64,000 nucleotides of DNA from the NCBI GenBank assembly GCA_949294185.1, contig CASFGA010000006.1, positions 124,001 to 188,000 of the forward strand. The letters run 5' to 3'. The notes beneath the pieces were generated by a model. It did no database searches and was not told the DNA's origin. It saw nothing but the letters and a program-made list of their open reading frames with translations. Each line of letters opens with the position of its first letter. The stretch's first letter is position 1. This stretch comes from an uncultured Bacteroides sp. (GTDB taxonomy: Bacteria; Bacteroidota; Bacteroidia; Bacteroidales; Bacteroidaceae). Of the stretch, positions 11,801 to 20,146 are shown piece by piece. Made by a program: the position numbers and the translations under genes.

Positions 11801-13050
11801 CCTTTGACTGTGTGACTCGTTTGCAGAGCAACTTCATTTCTTCCGATAAGGAGCAGCTGCATAAGGTACTGTTCAATCTGTTTTCGAACGCGGTGAAACA
11901 TACGCCGGACAAGGGGAAAATAATTTTGTATGCCTGCCAATTCAGAAGTGGAAAAGGGCAAATGATGCAGTATCTTTCGGTGGCCAATACGGGAAGCTGC
12001 ATTCCCCCGGAAGAGACAGAGCGGATATTCAACCGTTTCTATCGGATTGAGGCACAGAATCGCTTTTCAGTCCACGGACAGAGCAGCACGGGAATCGGAC
12101 TTCATATTGTAAAGGAAATCGTGAACCTGTTGGGAGGAGTCATTCGGGTCAGGAGTTCTGAAAAAAGCGGAGTGTCGTTTAGACTTTATTTCCCGGTTAC
12201 TTTGGTTGCGGTAGGGGCAAAGGCGGAGCCGGAAATCCACCAGACACTTGTTGGCATGGATGAAAATGCTGAAACATACGTTCCGGTCGATGCTGGCAAG
12301 CCGGTTCTGCTGTTGGTGGAAGATAATCCGGACATGCGCCGCTATATCAAGACCATGTTGCAGGAGCATTACAATGTAGCCGAGGCAGGGAATGGAGAGC
12401 AGGGATATGATGTGGCGAGAAAGCTGGTGCCTGATATAATTGTGTCCGATCTGATGATGCCCGTGTGCGATGGTATGGAACTCTGCAAGAAGATACGGCA
12501 TGACCGCGCGTTGAGTCATGTGCCGTTTGTCCTTCTTACCGTTAATTCGGATATGGAGGCGCAGACAGAAAGCTACGAGAGCGGGGCCGACGGATATTTG
12601 ACCAAGCCCTTTGACGAATCTGTATTGTTGGCATATCTTCAGTCGGTAGTGAAGAACCGGGAGATACAGCGGCATAAGTCGGAGGTTGAATATGGACTTT
12701 CTCCGGAGATGAAGGGAATCGGGCAGCCTGACAAGCTGTTTATGAACGAGGTGCTCGAGACATTGGAGAAGAATTATGCAGACCCGAATTTCGGAGTGAA
12801 GGAGCTGGCCGGAAGCTTGAATATAAGCTACGCTGTGGCTTATAAGAGGCTGGTGGCGCTGACAGGGCTTTCTCCCGTGCGTTTCCTCCAGTCATACCGT
12901 CTTCAGAAAGCGAAGAAACTGTTGGAAAGCAGCAGCAATGTTGTCGTTTCGGAAATAGCTTATCGGGTGGGATTCAATGACCCGAAATATTTTACCCGTG
13001 TGTTTGTGAAGCAATACGGGCAGACACCTACCGATTTCATCAAGTCTTGA
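8830..13050 (+). CDS. Hybrid two-component system regulator (sensor kinase, receiver and AraC domain in one protein)
   Basis: Single-protein sensor and regulator of 1406 residues, the usual controller of a Bacteroides glycan locus. The ATG at 8830 begins the signal peptide; GTG at 8821 would add three residues. The order is a periplasmic two-bladed propeller built from reg_prop repeats (MWIGTSNGLDRYDG and similar) to about residue 700, a Y_Y_Y domain to about 800, one membrane helix near 805-828, a coiled coil, HisKA with His904 in MAHEFKTP, an ATPase domain (NLFSNAVKHT), a receiver with Asp1207 in SDLMMP, and a C-terminal AraC-type DNA-binding domain (residues 1300-1406, ending FTRVFVKQYGQTPTDF). 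It probably senses an arabinose-rich oligosaccharide and activates the neighbouring enzyme genes. Confidence 0.96.
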   Translation: MQFRNILIVVLGLFCEFALGVLHAQSNSVSYNYHYITMRGGLCDNTIRAIHKDRNGFMWIGTSNGLDRYDGYDFKHYSVSLRFPDRFIESSYINDLAEDTSGHLWVATESGIMLIDLADEHIESYKDYSGKYKEVLHTPVQTILIDSFDNLWIGKNDCVAYVRLNEEREIEDIQILKSDVDIRMFVCHGSDVWAGGYGCLFRFVHSGRQHYSLMPLPSGFDTSDLIFTSAHSCGDYLWLGSQNGLFCCDTRNVSFTRYRHIPGDAESLSSDFVTDITRNASGDLVIGTRNGVNVFRQGRHFTAYTKGNTSQSLNDNLITRVFVDDSNNIWAGSEFGGVNIMSPVRISFSYSLRGYDKGTLNIISTVIEDDEGNILAGMVDGGLAIRRKGSGEFRFYRHNPEDIRSLAHDNISRIVQDFDGDYWIATIGGGLDKLCKEHLDAPVFEHHDTSNSPLPSNDIYDIALDSLRNSLWICSNNYIHTLAFSSGAINQLRYYTHTGEEMHNMNTIFVDSRSRLWIGGNGVGVIDLENSQGGYECFYYRYKLDSPASKISEKITCIFETRDGNVYLGSLGNGMYLLEGEERLDKCVFRNYGVRCGLSDTSISNILDDDSGNLWICTLKGVYFFDITTQRAFKFDQEDGLLVPQFYRRAGWKSAGHTLLLGTTDGLVAFKPLMNFPKPGQREVVLTDVSFGGQPLTAFRYPENLSASIVTADELHLYPPQNSFEVTYSCLEFLEPEKVFYSYQILELDKDRNVGLMNRNAKYTNLAPGTYTLEIRCTNHDNTWSSERKKLKIVVHPPFYRTGWFYALMALAGVLILVGLLYWYNARQRYIQRLLKRKIDERTKELHDTITELTTSQETIIHQNEQLHSRSMEISRQKDEILFMSKQMEEINREKLSYFTNMAHEFKTPLTLIQGPAQQLEKQLAGKEQKESLQTIIRNAQYLLSLVNQLIDLRKIDTKNFTLNYSDFDFRHFLDVVTADFSGLMKERNITFDCVTRLQSNFISSDKEQLHKVLFNLFSNAVKHTPDKGKIILYACQFRSGKGQMMQYLSVANTGSCIPPEETERIFNRFYRIEAQNRFSVHGQSSTGIGLHIVKEIVNLLGGVIRVRSSEKSGVSFRLYFPVTLVAVGAKAEPEIHQTLVGMDENAETYVPVDAGKPVLLLVEDNPDMRRYIKTMLQEHYNVAEAGNGEQGYDVARKLVPDIIVSDLMMPVCDGMELCKKIRHDRALSHVPFVLLTVNSDMEAQTESYESGADGYLTKPFDESVLLAYLQSVVKNREIQRHKSEVEYGLSPEMKGIGQPDKLFMNEVLETLEKNYADPNFGVKELAGSLNISYAVAYKRLVALTGLSPVRFLQSYRLQKAKKLLESSSNVVVSEIAYRVGFNDPKYFTRVFVKQYGQTPTDFIKS

Positions 13051-13127
13051 TGAGTGTATTAATTACTTTTATCAGTTGATGGCCTTATTTTAAGAGAATA
13101 GGAATAGCTTGTTTGAATTAAAAGACT

Positions 13128-13135
13128 TAAATTTG
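13128..13135 (+). promoter_or_regulatory. Bacteroidota -7 box TAAATTTG upstream of the second GH51-like gene
   Basis: TAAATTTG fits TAnnTTTG and predicts a start site near 13142, about 41 bp before the ATG at 13183. A TTTG lies only 12 bp upstream instead of 19-21 bp, so the -33 element is effectively absent, as for the GH43 promoter at 7443. Confidence 0.5.
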
Positions 13136-13182
13136 TAACACTTCGATAGTTAACATAGTTGTTTAATGACAAATTTAAGATT

Positions 13183-15393
13183 ATGAAAACATTTAGGAAC
13201 ATCTCTTTAGGGGCGGTGCTGTTGGTTTCTGGCTTAGGCTATGCGCAGGAACCGGTGCAGCTACAGGTGGATGCGGGGCAGCAAATTGCCACTGTGACCA
13301 AGTTGTTTAACGGGACGAACATTGAAGACCTGAACAATCAGACGAACGGAGGTATTTTCAGTCAGCTGCTTCATGGCGAAGCGTTCGAAGAAAACATGGA
13401 TGTGGACTTTCTGAATCTTGATCGGGCCGACTATTCCAAGGTTTATGTCTTTTTAGACGAGCGGAGGATACCGCATCTCATTCAGCAGGCCAATATCTAC
13501 CATCGCATTACCTGGAACAACCGGAGCGAGAAATACGACTGTAATTCAAAAGATGTATATGATTCGCGTCCGATGCGCGATCCGATTGTCATTTCCGGAT
13601 GGAAGTTCTGGGGGCGTTTCCTGCCTTTCGATTCCATTCCGTCCGATATTCAGAAGATTATGTTAGACCGTCTGAACGGGAACGAGCAGATATCCAAGTA
13701 TTGGAGCAAGTCAGTTTCCGGTTCGCCTGAGTATCGTTATGAACTGGTGCGCGACGGGAAGGCGTATATCGGCCGGCAGACCCAGACCATTTCCTTTGTA
13801 AGCGGAACGGGTGAAGTGGGACTGACCAATCATGGCTTGTACCGTATGGGAATCTGCTACCAGAAAGACAAGCCGTATGACGGTGTGTTGCGTGTGAAGT
13901 CGGAGAAACCCGTCACGCTTTATCTTTCTTTGCGGAATGATGCCGGGAAGATAATCGCGGAAAAAGGCTTCGACCTGAAGGGAGACGGCACTTACGAAAA
14001 GGTTTCGTTTGAGCTGGTGCCTGCTGAGGATGCCAAGCAAGGCAGTTTCGGCATTGCCCTGAAGAGTCCGGGCAAGGTAGATCTGGGATTTGCCTTCCTG
14101 CAACCGGGAGAATGGGGCCGGGTAAACGGATTCCCCATCCGCAAGCAGTTTGTCGATGCCTTGAAGCGTCAGGGAATCTCGGCATTCCGCTACAACGGTT
14201 CAATGGTAGATGTGGGAGCCGATACTTACCTTTACCGGTGGAAAAAGATGATCGGCCCGGTAGATGAGAGAAGAGTGACTTTGCGTACGGGCTTCAATCT
14301 GTATGGCACTCACAGTTTCGGATTTATCGAAATGCTTCAGGCTGCCGAGGCGGTGGGAGCCGTGCCTATCATCGGAATGAGCATGGACGAGACGGCGGAA
14401 GACATCCGCGATTTCGTGGAATATGTCAACGGGCCTGTGACAAGCAAGTGGGGGGCTCTTCGTGCAAAACACGGACATCCGGAGCCTTACGGACTTAAAT
14501 ACATCGAGGTGGACAACGAGCGGCATATTTCCCGCGGTTATATAGAGTGTATGAAGAAGTTTGCCAAGGCTGCCTGGGAGGTAGACCCGAACATGTCAAT
14601 CATGGCATCCTTGAATATTGGGCGTAACGGGTACAAACGCGGCACAAAGGAATATGAACTGTCGTCCGAACTGGCGGGATGGTTCATCAGTCAAGGCAAG
14701 GGAAATAATTTTGCCTGGGATCCGCACTACAGCGGAGACCGTCGGTTTGCCGATGATGAAGCTTGGTTTGAAAACGAGATGGGCATCGTGCTCCAGCGCG
14801 AACTGGCCAAAGACTATCCGGGATTCAAGCTGAACCTGCATCCGATGGAGGAAAACGGAAGCCGCTGCGACTGGGACCGCGGTTTGGCTCATGCCAGCAA
14901 CTGGAATACATTACAGCGTTACGGAGATTGTTTCCAGATGTTGGGAACGGCGAATACTTTCCAGCCCCACGGATTGCACTATATGTGGGATCAGGGACGC
15001 ATTCATTACACATCGGATGCCATGTGGTTTGAGCCGTCGGCCTGCATCGACGAGATGATGACAAAGACATGGAAACCGAATGTGGTGCAGACAAGCAGCA
15101 GCGATGATGCGCTCGACATTACGGCGAAGATAGACGATGCCAAGACGGAGATGACTATCTATGTGGCCAACATGAGCGACCAACCGAAGGAGGCTGTGCT
15201 GAATATCGACGGATTCAAGTACCGGACGAATGCGGAGGTACAGACTATCGGCGGTTGCGACCTGACGGAAAGCAATACGTATGAGAACCAGAACAACGTA
15301 GTGTTCCGTCCGTCGAAGGCGAAGATTGCGAAGAAAAACGCCAAGTATACTTTCCCGCGCTATTCTTATACGGTGATAACGCTGAAGAAGTAG
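13183..15393 (+). CDS. Large GH51-like alpha-L-arabinofuranosidase, exported
   Basis: Predicted clan GH-A glycosidase of 736 residues with signal peptide MKTFRNISLGAVLLVSGLGYAQ. An upstream TTG at 13159 would place eight residues before the signal and is unlikely. It begins with the GH51-type segment TKLFNGTNIEDLNNQTNGGIF and carries an inserted carbohydrate-binding-like beta-sandwich (about residues 170-310) before the barrel. Likely acid/base is Glu446 in EVDNE; the nucleophile is probably Glu556 or Glu557 in HPMEENG. It differs strongly from the GH51 enzyme at 761-2287, suggesting a different linkage or a longer substrate. It ends the locus and converges on the outer-membrane protein gene. 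Confidence 0.78.
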   Translation: MKTFRNISLGAVLLVSGLGYAQEPVQLQVDAGQQIATVTKLFNGTNIEDLNNQTNGGIFSQLLHGEAFEENMDVDFLNLDRADYSKVYVFLDERRIPHLIQQANIYHRITWNNRSEKYDCNSKDVYDSRPMRDPIVISGWKFWGRFLPFDSIPSDIQKIMLDRLNGNEQISKYWSKSVSGSPEYRYELVRDGKAYIGRQTQTISFVSGTGEVGLTNHGLYRMGICYQKDKPYDGVLRVKSEKPVTLYLSLRNDAGKIIAEKGFDLKGDGTYEKVSFELVPAEDAKQGSFGIALKSPGKVDLGFAFLQPGEWGRVNGFPIRKQFVDALKRQGISAFRYNGSMVDVGADTYLYRWKKMIGPVDERRVTLRTGFNLYGTHSFGFIEMLQAAEAVGAVPIIGMSMDETAEDIRDFVEYVNGPVTSKWGALRAKHGHPEPYGLKYIEVDNERHISRGYIECMKKFAKAAWEVDPNMSIMASLNIGRNGYKRGTKEYELSSELAGWFISQGKGNNFAWDPHYSGDRRFADDEAWFENEMGIVLQRELAKDYPGFKLNLHPMEENGSRCDWDRGLAHASNWNTLQRYGDCFQMLGTANTFQPHGLHYMWDQGRIHYTSDAMWFEPSACIDEMMTKTWKPNVVQTSSSDDALDITAKIDDAKTEMTIYVANMSDQPKEAVLNIDGFKYRTNAEVQTIGGCDLTESNTYENQNNVVFRPSKAKIAKKNAKYTFPRYSYTVITLKK

Positions 15394-15417
15394 GCCGGCA
15401 GCTTGGCTTATGATAGT

Positions 15418-15497
15418 CCGCGCCTGTTTTCATGCTGATGCAAAACAGATTTCATACTGATAAAGCAGATGTTTCGACGGCATGAAAACAGGCGCGG
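15418..15497. terminator. 18-bp palindrome between convergent genes, candidate bidirectional terminator
   Basis: CCGCGCCTGTTTTCATGC (15418-15435) is exactly complementary to GCATGAAAACAGGCGCGG (15480-15497), with a 44-nt loop. The loop holds alternative pairings: CTGTTTT at 15424-15430 can also pair with AAAACAG about 10 nt further on. It contains three loosely related TTTCAT/CTGAT units. The convergent gene order makes a shared terminator the simplest reading, although the long loop and lack of a clean T tract are unusual. Confidence 0.6.
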
Positions 15498-15514
15498 CTC
15501 TGTATCCGTCCGGT

Positions 15515-17803
15515 TCAGACCCCGAAGCGGGAGGTGTCTACCTCTTTCATTTCTTTCTTCTTATACCCGCCGAACTTGTAGCTGAACGATACGGTCAGCC
15601 CGCGGCGATGGTTCGCCACATCCATATTCAGGTGCTGCGCTCCGTTCCGGACTCTGGTCCTGAGCTGGTTGTTTCCGTTGAAAAGGTCTTCCCCCTCTAT
15701 CTGCACCATCGCCTTGTCGCCGGCAAACGTGTAGCGCAGGGCGGCATCCACGATTCCCACCGGCTGAATCTCATAGCTTCCCTGTATGGCCTTGGTCTGC
15801 CCGAAGGCACTGATTTCCATTTTGATATTGGGCTGCTTGCAGAGTGTAAAGGTGTTCGTCCAGCTTCCTATGCCCGTCCATTGCTTTTTGTCGAACGGCG
15901 CATCGTAATAGCGGCTTGCTTTGGCATGGACGAGCTGAGCGTTCAGCGACAGTTGGCTGTCCCACCATCCGCCCGCCTTGAGGGGAATGACGGCGGTAAA
16001 GACCAGTTGGCTCTGATAGTCCCAGTTCTGGTAATTGAATACGGACTTCAGCCGCCGGGAGTCTAAGTAAACCATCTGCATGAAGTAGTCGGGCTGATAG
16101 TCGTAGCTGATCTGAAAGATGTATTTGCTTTTCAGAATGTAGGCCAGTGCCGTGTTGTAGTCGGCATAAGGCTTCAGCGAGACATTTCCCACCGATTCCT
16201 GATAGCCGTTCAGGTATCCTCGAGAGCCGCTCAGCGTCCAATAATCCGGGTAAGTCTTGTCGGAACTGAAGGAAAGCTGGAGGATATGCGACGGAGAATG
16301 CACATAGCTGAGCTGCATGGTCGGGTAAACCGCCCATTTCTTGTAGTCCGTCATCCGGTAGTATTCTAAAGCGGCCGATGCGCTGAGGCTCCATTGTGGA
16401 CTGAAGCTCTTGTCGAATCCGGCGTATATATTATAGGTATATTCGTCGATGCGGCTGTTCGTGTTCTCTTGGCTCATCTCGGGCAGATTATAGTATTGTG
16501 TATTCCGGTCGTTCACATAGGTAAACGAGATTCCGTAATTGAGCGTCCAGTCTTCCGGCAAGGCATGGCTCTGGTCGGCATACAGCTTCCACCGGTCGAT
16601 GCGCTGTTCGGAGTCGCTGACGAAGGCGGTCTTCTCTCCGTTCCCATCAGTGTCTGCAAAGTCTTGCGTGCTTTTGTCGGAATAGTAGGTATAGTCAGCT
16701 CCGGCTTTCAGCCCGAATCCCGATGCATAGCTTAAGGCCACGTTGTGCATCTGGTTCTTGCTTTGCTGGTCGTTTGTCGAGTTGGAAACGTTTCCTCCTG
16801 CTTGCAGAAGGTTCGTGTCGTCGGGGGTAAAGTCGGTGGTATAGCTGAGGCTGAGCAGGTTTTCACCGTCGAACTTGTAGGTTCCCCCTGTCCGGAGCGT
16901 ATGGCTGACGCTTCTTCCCGCCCCGTCGGTATAGAGGCGGATGTCGTGCACCTCTCCATCTACCGTGTGGAGTGCGGCAAACTCCATCGACTGACGGCTG
17001 TAGCGGTCGTCAATGCTGTACATAAACTCCACATCGAGCTTCGGCGAGGTGAAAGCCAAAGTCAGTCCGCCGTTTGCGCCCGCTTCATCCGTCTGTATGT
17101 AGTTGGCGTTCACTTCGCCTTGCAAGCCTCCTTCGCCCGGTTTGTACCCTTTCAGCACGATATTGACGGCCGCTCCGCGCACATGATACTGGGGAGGCGC
17201 GCTGTACATCACTTCCGCCCGCTCCACGCGCGAGGCCGGCATACTTTTCAGCAGGGCCGCAAGCTGTTCGTAACTCATCGATGATGGTTTCCCGTTCAGG
17301 ATAAGACTCAGTGAGCCTGCTCCGGCCAGTGTCAGCACATCGTTCTGCTCGATGATTCCCGGCAGCTGCCTTACCGCTTCATAGGCGTTTGTCACTAATT
17401 TGTTGGCGGTAAGCTGCGGCATGTCGTAGGTCAGGCGGCCGCTTTCCACCTTCACAAGCGGGCGTTCGCCTTTCACCACCACCTCGCCCAGTGCATAGTC
17501 TTTTTCTTTCATCACCGTTACTCCGGCGTTGCTCCCAGTCCCTTCCTTTTCCACCGTGTCGTAAAGAATGTGCTGAAATACTAGACGGTAGCGCTCGGGC
17601 TGATGGTTTAGGGTGAATACCCCGGTGCTGTCGGTGATGGCTGCGTCAATAAAGGTGGAGTCAGGCATCTGGAGCACCACGGTGGCGCCGTCTACCGGAT
17701 GTTGTGCCGGGTCTGTAACTTTTCCTGATACGGTTTGTGCTGTGACTGTTTCGGACAAAAATCCCGCAGCAAGCAGGATGCCCGTCAAAAAATACTTTTT
17801 CAT
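15515..17803 (-). CDS. TonB-receptor-like outer-membrane beta-barrel protein
   Basis: The 762-residue protein has a signal peptide (MKKYFLTGILLAAGFLSETVTAQ), a carboxypeptidase-regulatory-like domain (VSGKVTDPAQHPVDGATVVLQ, about residues 24-100), a plug-like domain (residues 105-220, LPGIIEQNDVLTLAGAGSLS) and a long beta-barrel rich in aromatic strands ending near SFSYKFGG. This is the short, SusC-unlike family often annotated outer-membrane beta-barrel family protein. No SusD partner is adjacent. It is divergently transcribed from a histidine kinase/response-regulator pair that begins 97 bp away, with shared control elements, so the pair probably regulates it. Its cargo, if any, is unknown. 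Confidence 0.85.
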   Translation of the reverse strand: MKKYFLTGILLAAGFLSETVTAQTVSGKVTDPAQHPVDGATVVLQMPDSTFIDAAITDSTGVFTLNHQPERYRLVFQHILYDTVEKEGTGSNAGVTVMKEKDYALGEVVVKGERPLVKVESGRLTYDMPQLTANKLVTNAYEAVRQLPGIIEQNDVLTLAGAGSLSLILNGKPSSMSYEQLAALLKSMPASRVERAEVMYSAPPQYHVRGAAVNIVLKGYKPGEGGLQGEVNANYIQTDEAGANGGLTLAFTSPKLDVEFMYSIDDRYSRQSMEFAALHTVDGEVHDIRLYTDGAGRSVSHTLRTGGTYKFDGENLLSLSYTTDFTPDDTNLLQAGGNVSNSTNDQQSKNQMHNVALSYASGFGLKAGADYTYYSDKSTQDFADTDGNGEKTAFVSDSEQRIDRWKLYADQSHALPEDWTLNYGISFTYVNDRNTQYYNLPEMSQENTNSRIDEYTYNIYAGFDKSFSPQWSLSASAALEYYRMTDYKKWAVYPTMQLSYVHSPSHILQLSFSSDKTYPDYWTLSGSRGYLNGYQESVGNVSLKPYADYNTALAYILKSKYIFQISYDYQPDYFMQMVYLDSRRLKSVFNYQNWDYQSQLVFTAVIPLKAGGWWDSQLSLNAQLVHAKASRYYDAPFDKKQWTGIGSWTNTFTLCKQPNIKMEISAFGQTKAIQGSYEIQPVGIVDAALRYTFAGDKAMVQIEGEDLFNGNNQLRTRVRNGAQHLNMDVANHRRGLTVSFSYKFGGYKKKEMKEVDTSRFGV

Positions 17804-17827
17804 GTCAATCTGTGTCTTATTATTTCC

Positions 17828-17835
17828 TATCTTTG
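17828..17835 (+). promoter_or_regulatory. -7 box TATCTTTG for the histidine kinase operon
   Basis: TATCTTTG matches TAnnTTTG on the plus strand and predicts a start near 17842, 58 bp before the kinase gene. There is no TTTG 19-21 bp upstream; that position falls in the start of the divergent gene. Confidence 0.5.
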
Positions 17836-17841
17836 ACAGTG

Positions 17842-17849
17842 CAAATGTA
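17842..17849 (-). promoter_or_regulatory. -7 box TACATTTG for the outer-membrane barrel gene
   Basis: Reading the minus strand, TACATTTG matches TAnnTTTG and predicts a start near 17835. No TTTG -33 box is present. The GTTAAT repeats at 17871-17899 occupy roughly -36 to -64 relative to this start, the usual place for an OmpR-family activator. Confidence 0.5.
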
Positions 17850-17870
17850 GAAAGTGTCTTTCGCTTTCTT

Positions 17871-17899
17871 GGTTAATGCAAGGTTAATGTTACGTTAAT
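17871..17899. promoter_or_regulatory. Triple 11-bp-phased direct repeat, candidate OmpR-family operator
   Basis: GGTTAAT at 17871, GGTTAAT at 17882 and CGTTAAT at 17893 are separated by 4-bp spacers, giving exact 11-bp phasing. This is the architecture of a PhoB/OmpR-family binding site. It lies between the divergent barrel gene and the kinase/regulator operon and directly abuts the kinase start codon at 17900, where bound protein would repress or autoregulate the kinase while activating the barrel gene. Confidence 0.6.
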
Positions 17900-19309
17900 A
17901 TGGGAAAGATGAAACATATCCGGTGGATTGCCGTCGTAGGACTGCTGGCTATCGTCGAACTGCAATATGTATGGCTCACCAATACCTACAAGCTGACGGA
18001 GGAAAGTCTGCTGATGAAGAGCGATGATCTTTTTAAGGACGCTGCCTTGCAGGAGGTTTTCTGCCGGATGGAAAAATACAAGCAGATGACTGCTCCGGAT
18101 TCCGCTTTTTCCATGCAGATAGACTTGGACGAAGATTCGGATACCCTCGCTTCGGAAACGATGGGAAACCGCGCCAGCCAGTGGCTGATGTCGAATTTGC
18201 ACATTGCTTTTCAGAAAGCGGTCTTGGAGGAGCTGAAGATGGATGTGAGTCTGCCCGATTTGGATTCCATCTACGCCCATTTGCTTGACTCCATCGGCAT
18301 CCGCGCACAGGTATTCTCGTGTGTTGTCGATTCGGCAGGAAATGTGGTTCGCAGTTCAAGCGGAAAAGATATCAGTGCCCGCGGAATGCTGAAGACCAGT
18401 CCCGTGCCGATAAGGTTCGACGGGACCCGGTTTCTGCAAGGCGTTATCACGAATCCCTATTGGTTGATTGTGCGGCGGATGACGATGCTGCTGATTGCCA
18501 CTGCCTTGATAATGGTGCTTGTGATAGGGTGCATCGTCTGTCAGATACGCATCATCGTGCGGCAAAACAAGGTCGCAAGGTTGCGCGAAGACTTTTCATA
18601 CGCCATGATTCACGACATGAAGACCCCGCTCAGCTCGATTCTGATGGGGACTCAGATACTGGAAACCGGAAGGCTTGACGCGCAGCCGGAGAAGAAGGCC
18701 CGTTACTTCCGCATCCTGCGTGAGGAGAGCGAGCATCTGCTGGCGCTGACAAACAAGGTGCTTACACTGTCGAAACTGGAAAACCACCGCCTGAAACTGG
18801 TGAAGGACAACTGTCCGTTGCGCCCTTTACTGGAGGATCTGGCCGAAAAGTACAAGGCCAAAGCGGGGAAAGAGGTGGAGTTTCTGTGGCGCTTGGAGGC
18901 GGAAACGGTCTATGCCGACCGGGAATTTCTGAAGGAAGCCCTGAGTAACCTGATAGACAACGCGCTGAAGTATTCGGGCAAACGGGTGGAGATAACCTTT
19001 TCTTCGGGAGTGAAAGCAGACGGCATGACCTATATCAGTGTGCGCGACAATGGCTTCGGCATTCCGCTGAAGGATCAGACGAAAATATTCGAGAAGTATG
19101 AACGGGCCTCGGCGGCATCGCGCAGTCGGAGCGGGGGAGCGGCCGGCTTCGGACTCGGACTGAACTATGTGTTCCGCGTGGCGGAAGCCCACGGCGGACA
19201 GGTGCAGGTGGAGAGCATTGAAGGAGAATACAGCGTGTTCACCCTGCTCTTGCCGCCCGAAGAAGTGAAAAAGAAGGAGACAGAACATGATCAGACTATT
19301 GTTGGTTGA
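17900..19309 (+). CDS. Membrane sensor histidine kinase, OmpR-type partner
   Basis: Transmembrane kinase of 469 residues. A first membrane helix lies at about residues 6-24, a sensor segment of about 165 residues with no recognised domain follows, and a second helix lies at about residues 195-216. The HisKA domain has His238 in YAMIHDMKTPLSS; the ATPase domain has NLIDNALKYSG, DNGFGIP and GFGLGLNYV. The 3' end overlaps the response-regulator gene by 23 bp, so the two are translationally coupled. The layout resembles RprX/RprY-type pairs of Bacteroides, but the sensor sequence alone does not establish that identity. The signal sensed is unknown. Confidence 0.93.
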   Translation: MGKMKHIRWIAVVGLLAIVELQYVWLTNTYKLTEESLLMKSDDLFKDAALQEVFCRMEKYKQMTAPDSAFSMQIDLDEDSDTLASETMGNRASQWLMSNLHIAFQKAVLEELKMDVSLPDLDSIYAHLLDSIGIRAQVFSCVVDSAGNVVRSSSGKDISARGMLKTSPVPIRFDGTRFLQGVITNPYWLIVRRMTMLLIATALIMVLVIGCIVCQIRIIVRQNKVARLREDFSYAMIHDMKTPLSSILMGTQILETGRLDAQPEKKARYFRILREESEHLLALTNKVLTLSKLENHRLKLVKDNCPLRPLLEDLAEKYKAKAGKEVEFLWRLEAETVYADREFLKEALSNLIDNALKYSGKRVEITFSSGVKADGMTYISVRDNGFGIPLKDQTKIFEKYERASAASRSRSGGAAGFGLGLNYVFRVAEAHGGQVQVESIEGEYSVFTLLLPPEEVKKKETEHDQTIVG

Positions 19310-19985
19310 AGACGATGCCAACCTTTGCTACATCATCCGCGGAGGTTTGGAGGACATGATCGGCGGTTATGAGGTGAAGACGGCGGCCGACGGCAGGGAG
19401 GGACTGCGCCTGTGGCGGGAATGGAAGCCCGATGTCATCGTGTCCGACATCGAGATGCCCGTGATGAACGGCTACGAGATGGTGCGCCGCATTCGCGAAA
19501 CAGACGGTGCAACGCCGATTTTGTTTACTTCCGGGCGCGTTTCGCCCAAAGATGTGGTGGAAGGGTATGAGCTCGGCGTGAATAATTACATAAAGAAACC
19601 TTTTTTGGCCGAAGAGCTGAATGCCCATATCACCGCCTTGCTGCGCCTGACCGGCGGGGTGAAGGCGCGCGATGCCCGCGGCGTTTATCCCATCGGGCAG
19701 CTGTATACCTTCGATGCCGACCAGGCCCTGCTGCGTCAGCACGGCGAGGCGGACAAGACCTTGACCGAGCGCGAGGCTCGTCTGCTCCGGTTGCTCTGCG
19801 AGAACAAGGGGGCGGTGGTAAGGCGCGAAACCATCCTTTCGCAGCTTTGGAACACGGAAGAAGACTATTTCGCCTCACGAAGTCTGGATGTGTTCGTGTC
19901 GCGCCTGCGCAAACTCTTGGCGGCGGACGATTCGGTACAGATCAAGACCGTGAAAGGGGTGGGACTGATGCTTGTCTGTCCGTAG
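19287..19985 (+). CDS. OmpR/PhoB-family response regulator
   Basis: DNA-binding regulator of 232 residues. The receiver domain, residues 1-120, has the phosphoacceptor Asp54 in VSDIEMP and the conserved Lys in IKKPF. The winged-helix domain, residues 135-232, has LTEREARLLRLLC, a recognition region SLDVFVSRLRKLL and the terminal hairpin IKTVKGVGLML. The start lies inside the kinase gene (23-bp overlap). The obvious candidate site for it is the 11-bp-phased GTTAAT triplet at 17871-17899 upstream of its own operon and the barrel gene. Confidence 0.95.
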   Translation: MIRLLLVEDDANLCYIIRGGLEDMIGGYEVKTAADGREGLRLWREWKPDVIVSDIEMPVMNGYEMVRRIRETDGATPILFTSGRVSPKDVVEGYELGVNNYIKKPFLAEELNAHITALLRLTGGVKARDARGVYPIGQLYTFDADQALLRQHGEADKTLTEREARLLRLLCENKGAVVRRETILSQLWNTEEDYFASRSLDVFVSRLRKLLAADDSVQIKTVKGVGLMLVCP

Positions 19986-20095
19986 TGCCCGTTCGGTCTG
20001 CTCTGGTATTCCGGTGTTTTCTTCAGGATGAAAAATCTTTTTCCCCTTTCCAAAAATCCGTTTTGTCGGGCTTTTTGCAGAATTTGTCGAAAAGA

Positions 20096-20127
20096 TTTAT
20101 CCGTATGGAATGTTTTCCGTAAGTTTG
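20096..20127 (+). promoter_or_regulatory. Promoter for the M64 peptidase gene
   Basis: TTTA at 20096-20099 (one mismatch to TTTG) is followed after 20 bp by TAAGTTTG at 20120-20127, a good Bacteroidota promoter. The start site would be near 20134, 13 bp before the ATG. The stretch 19986-20095 shows no gene. Confidence 0.65.
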
Positions 20128-20146
20128 AAGTATTAAATATAAAATC

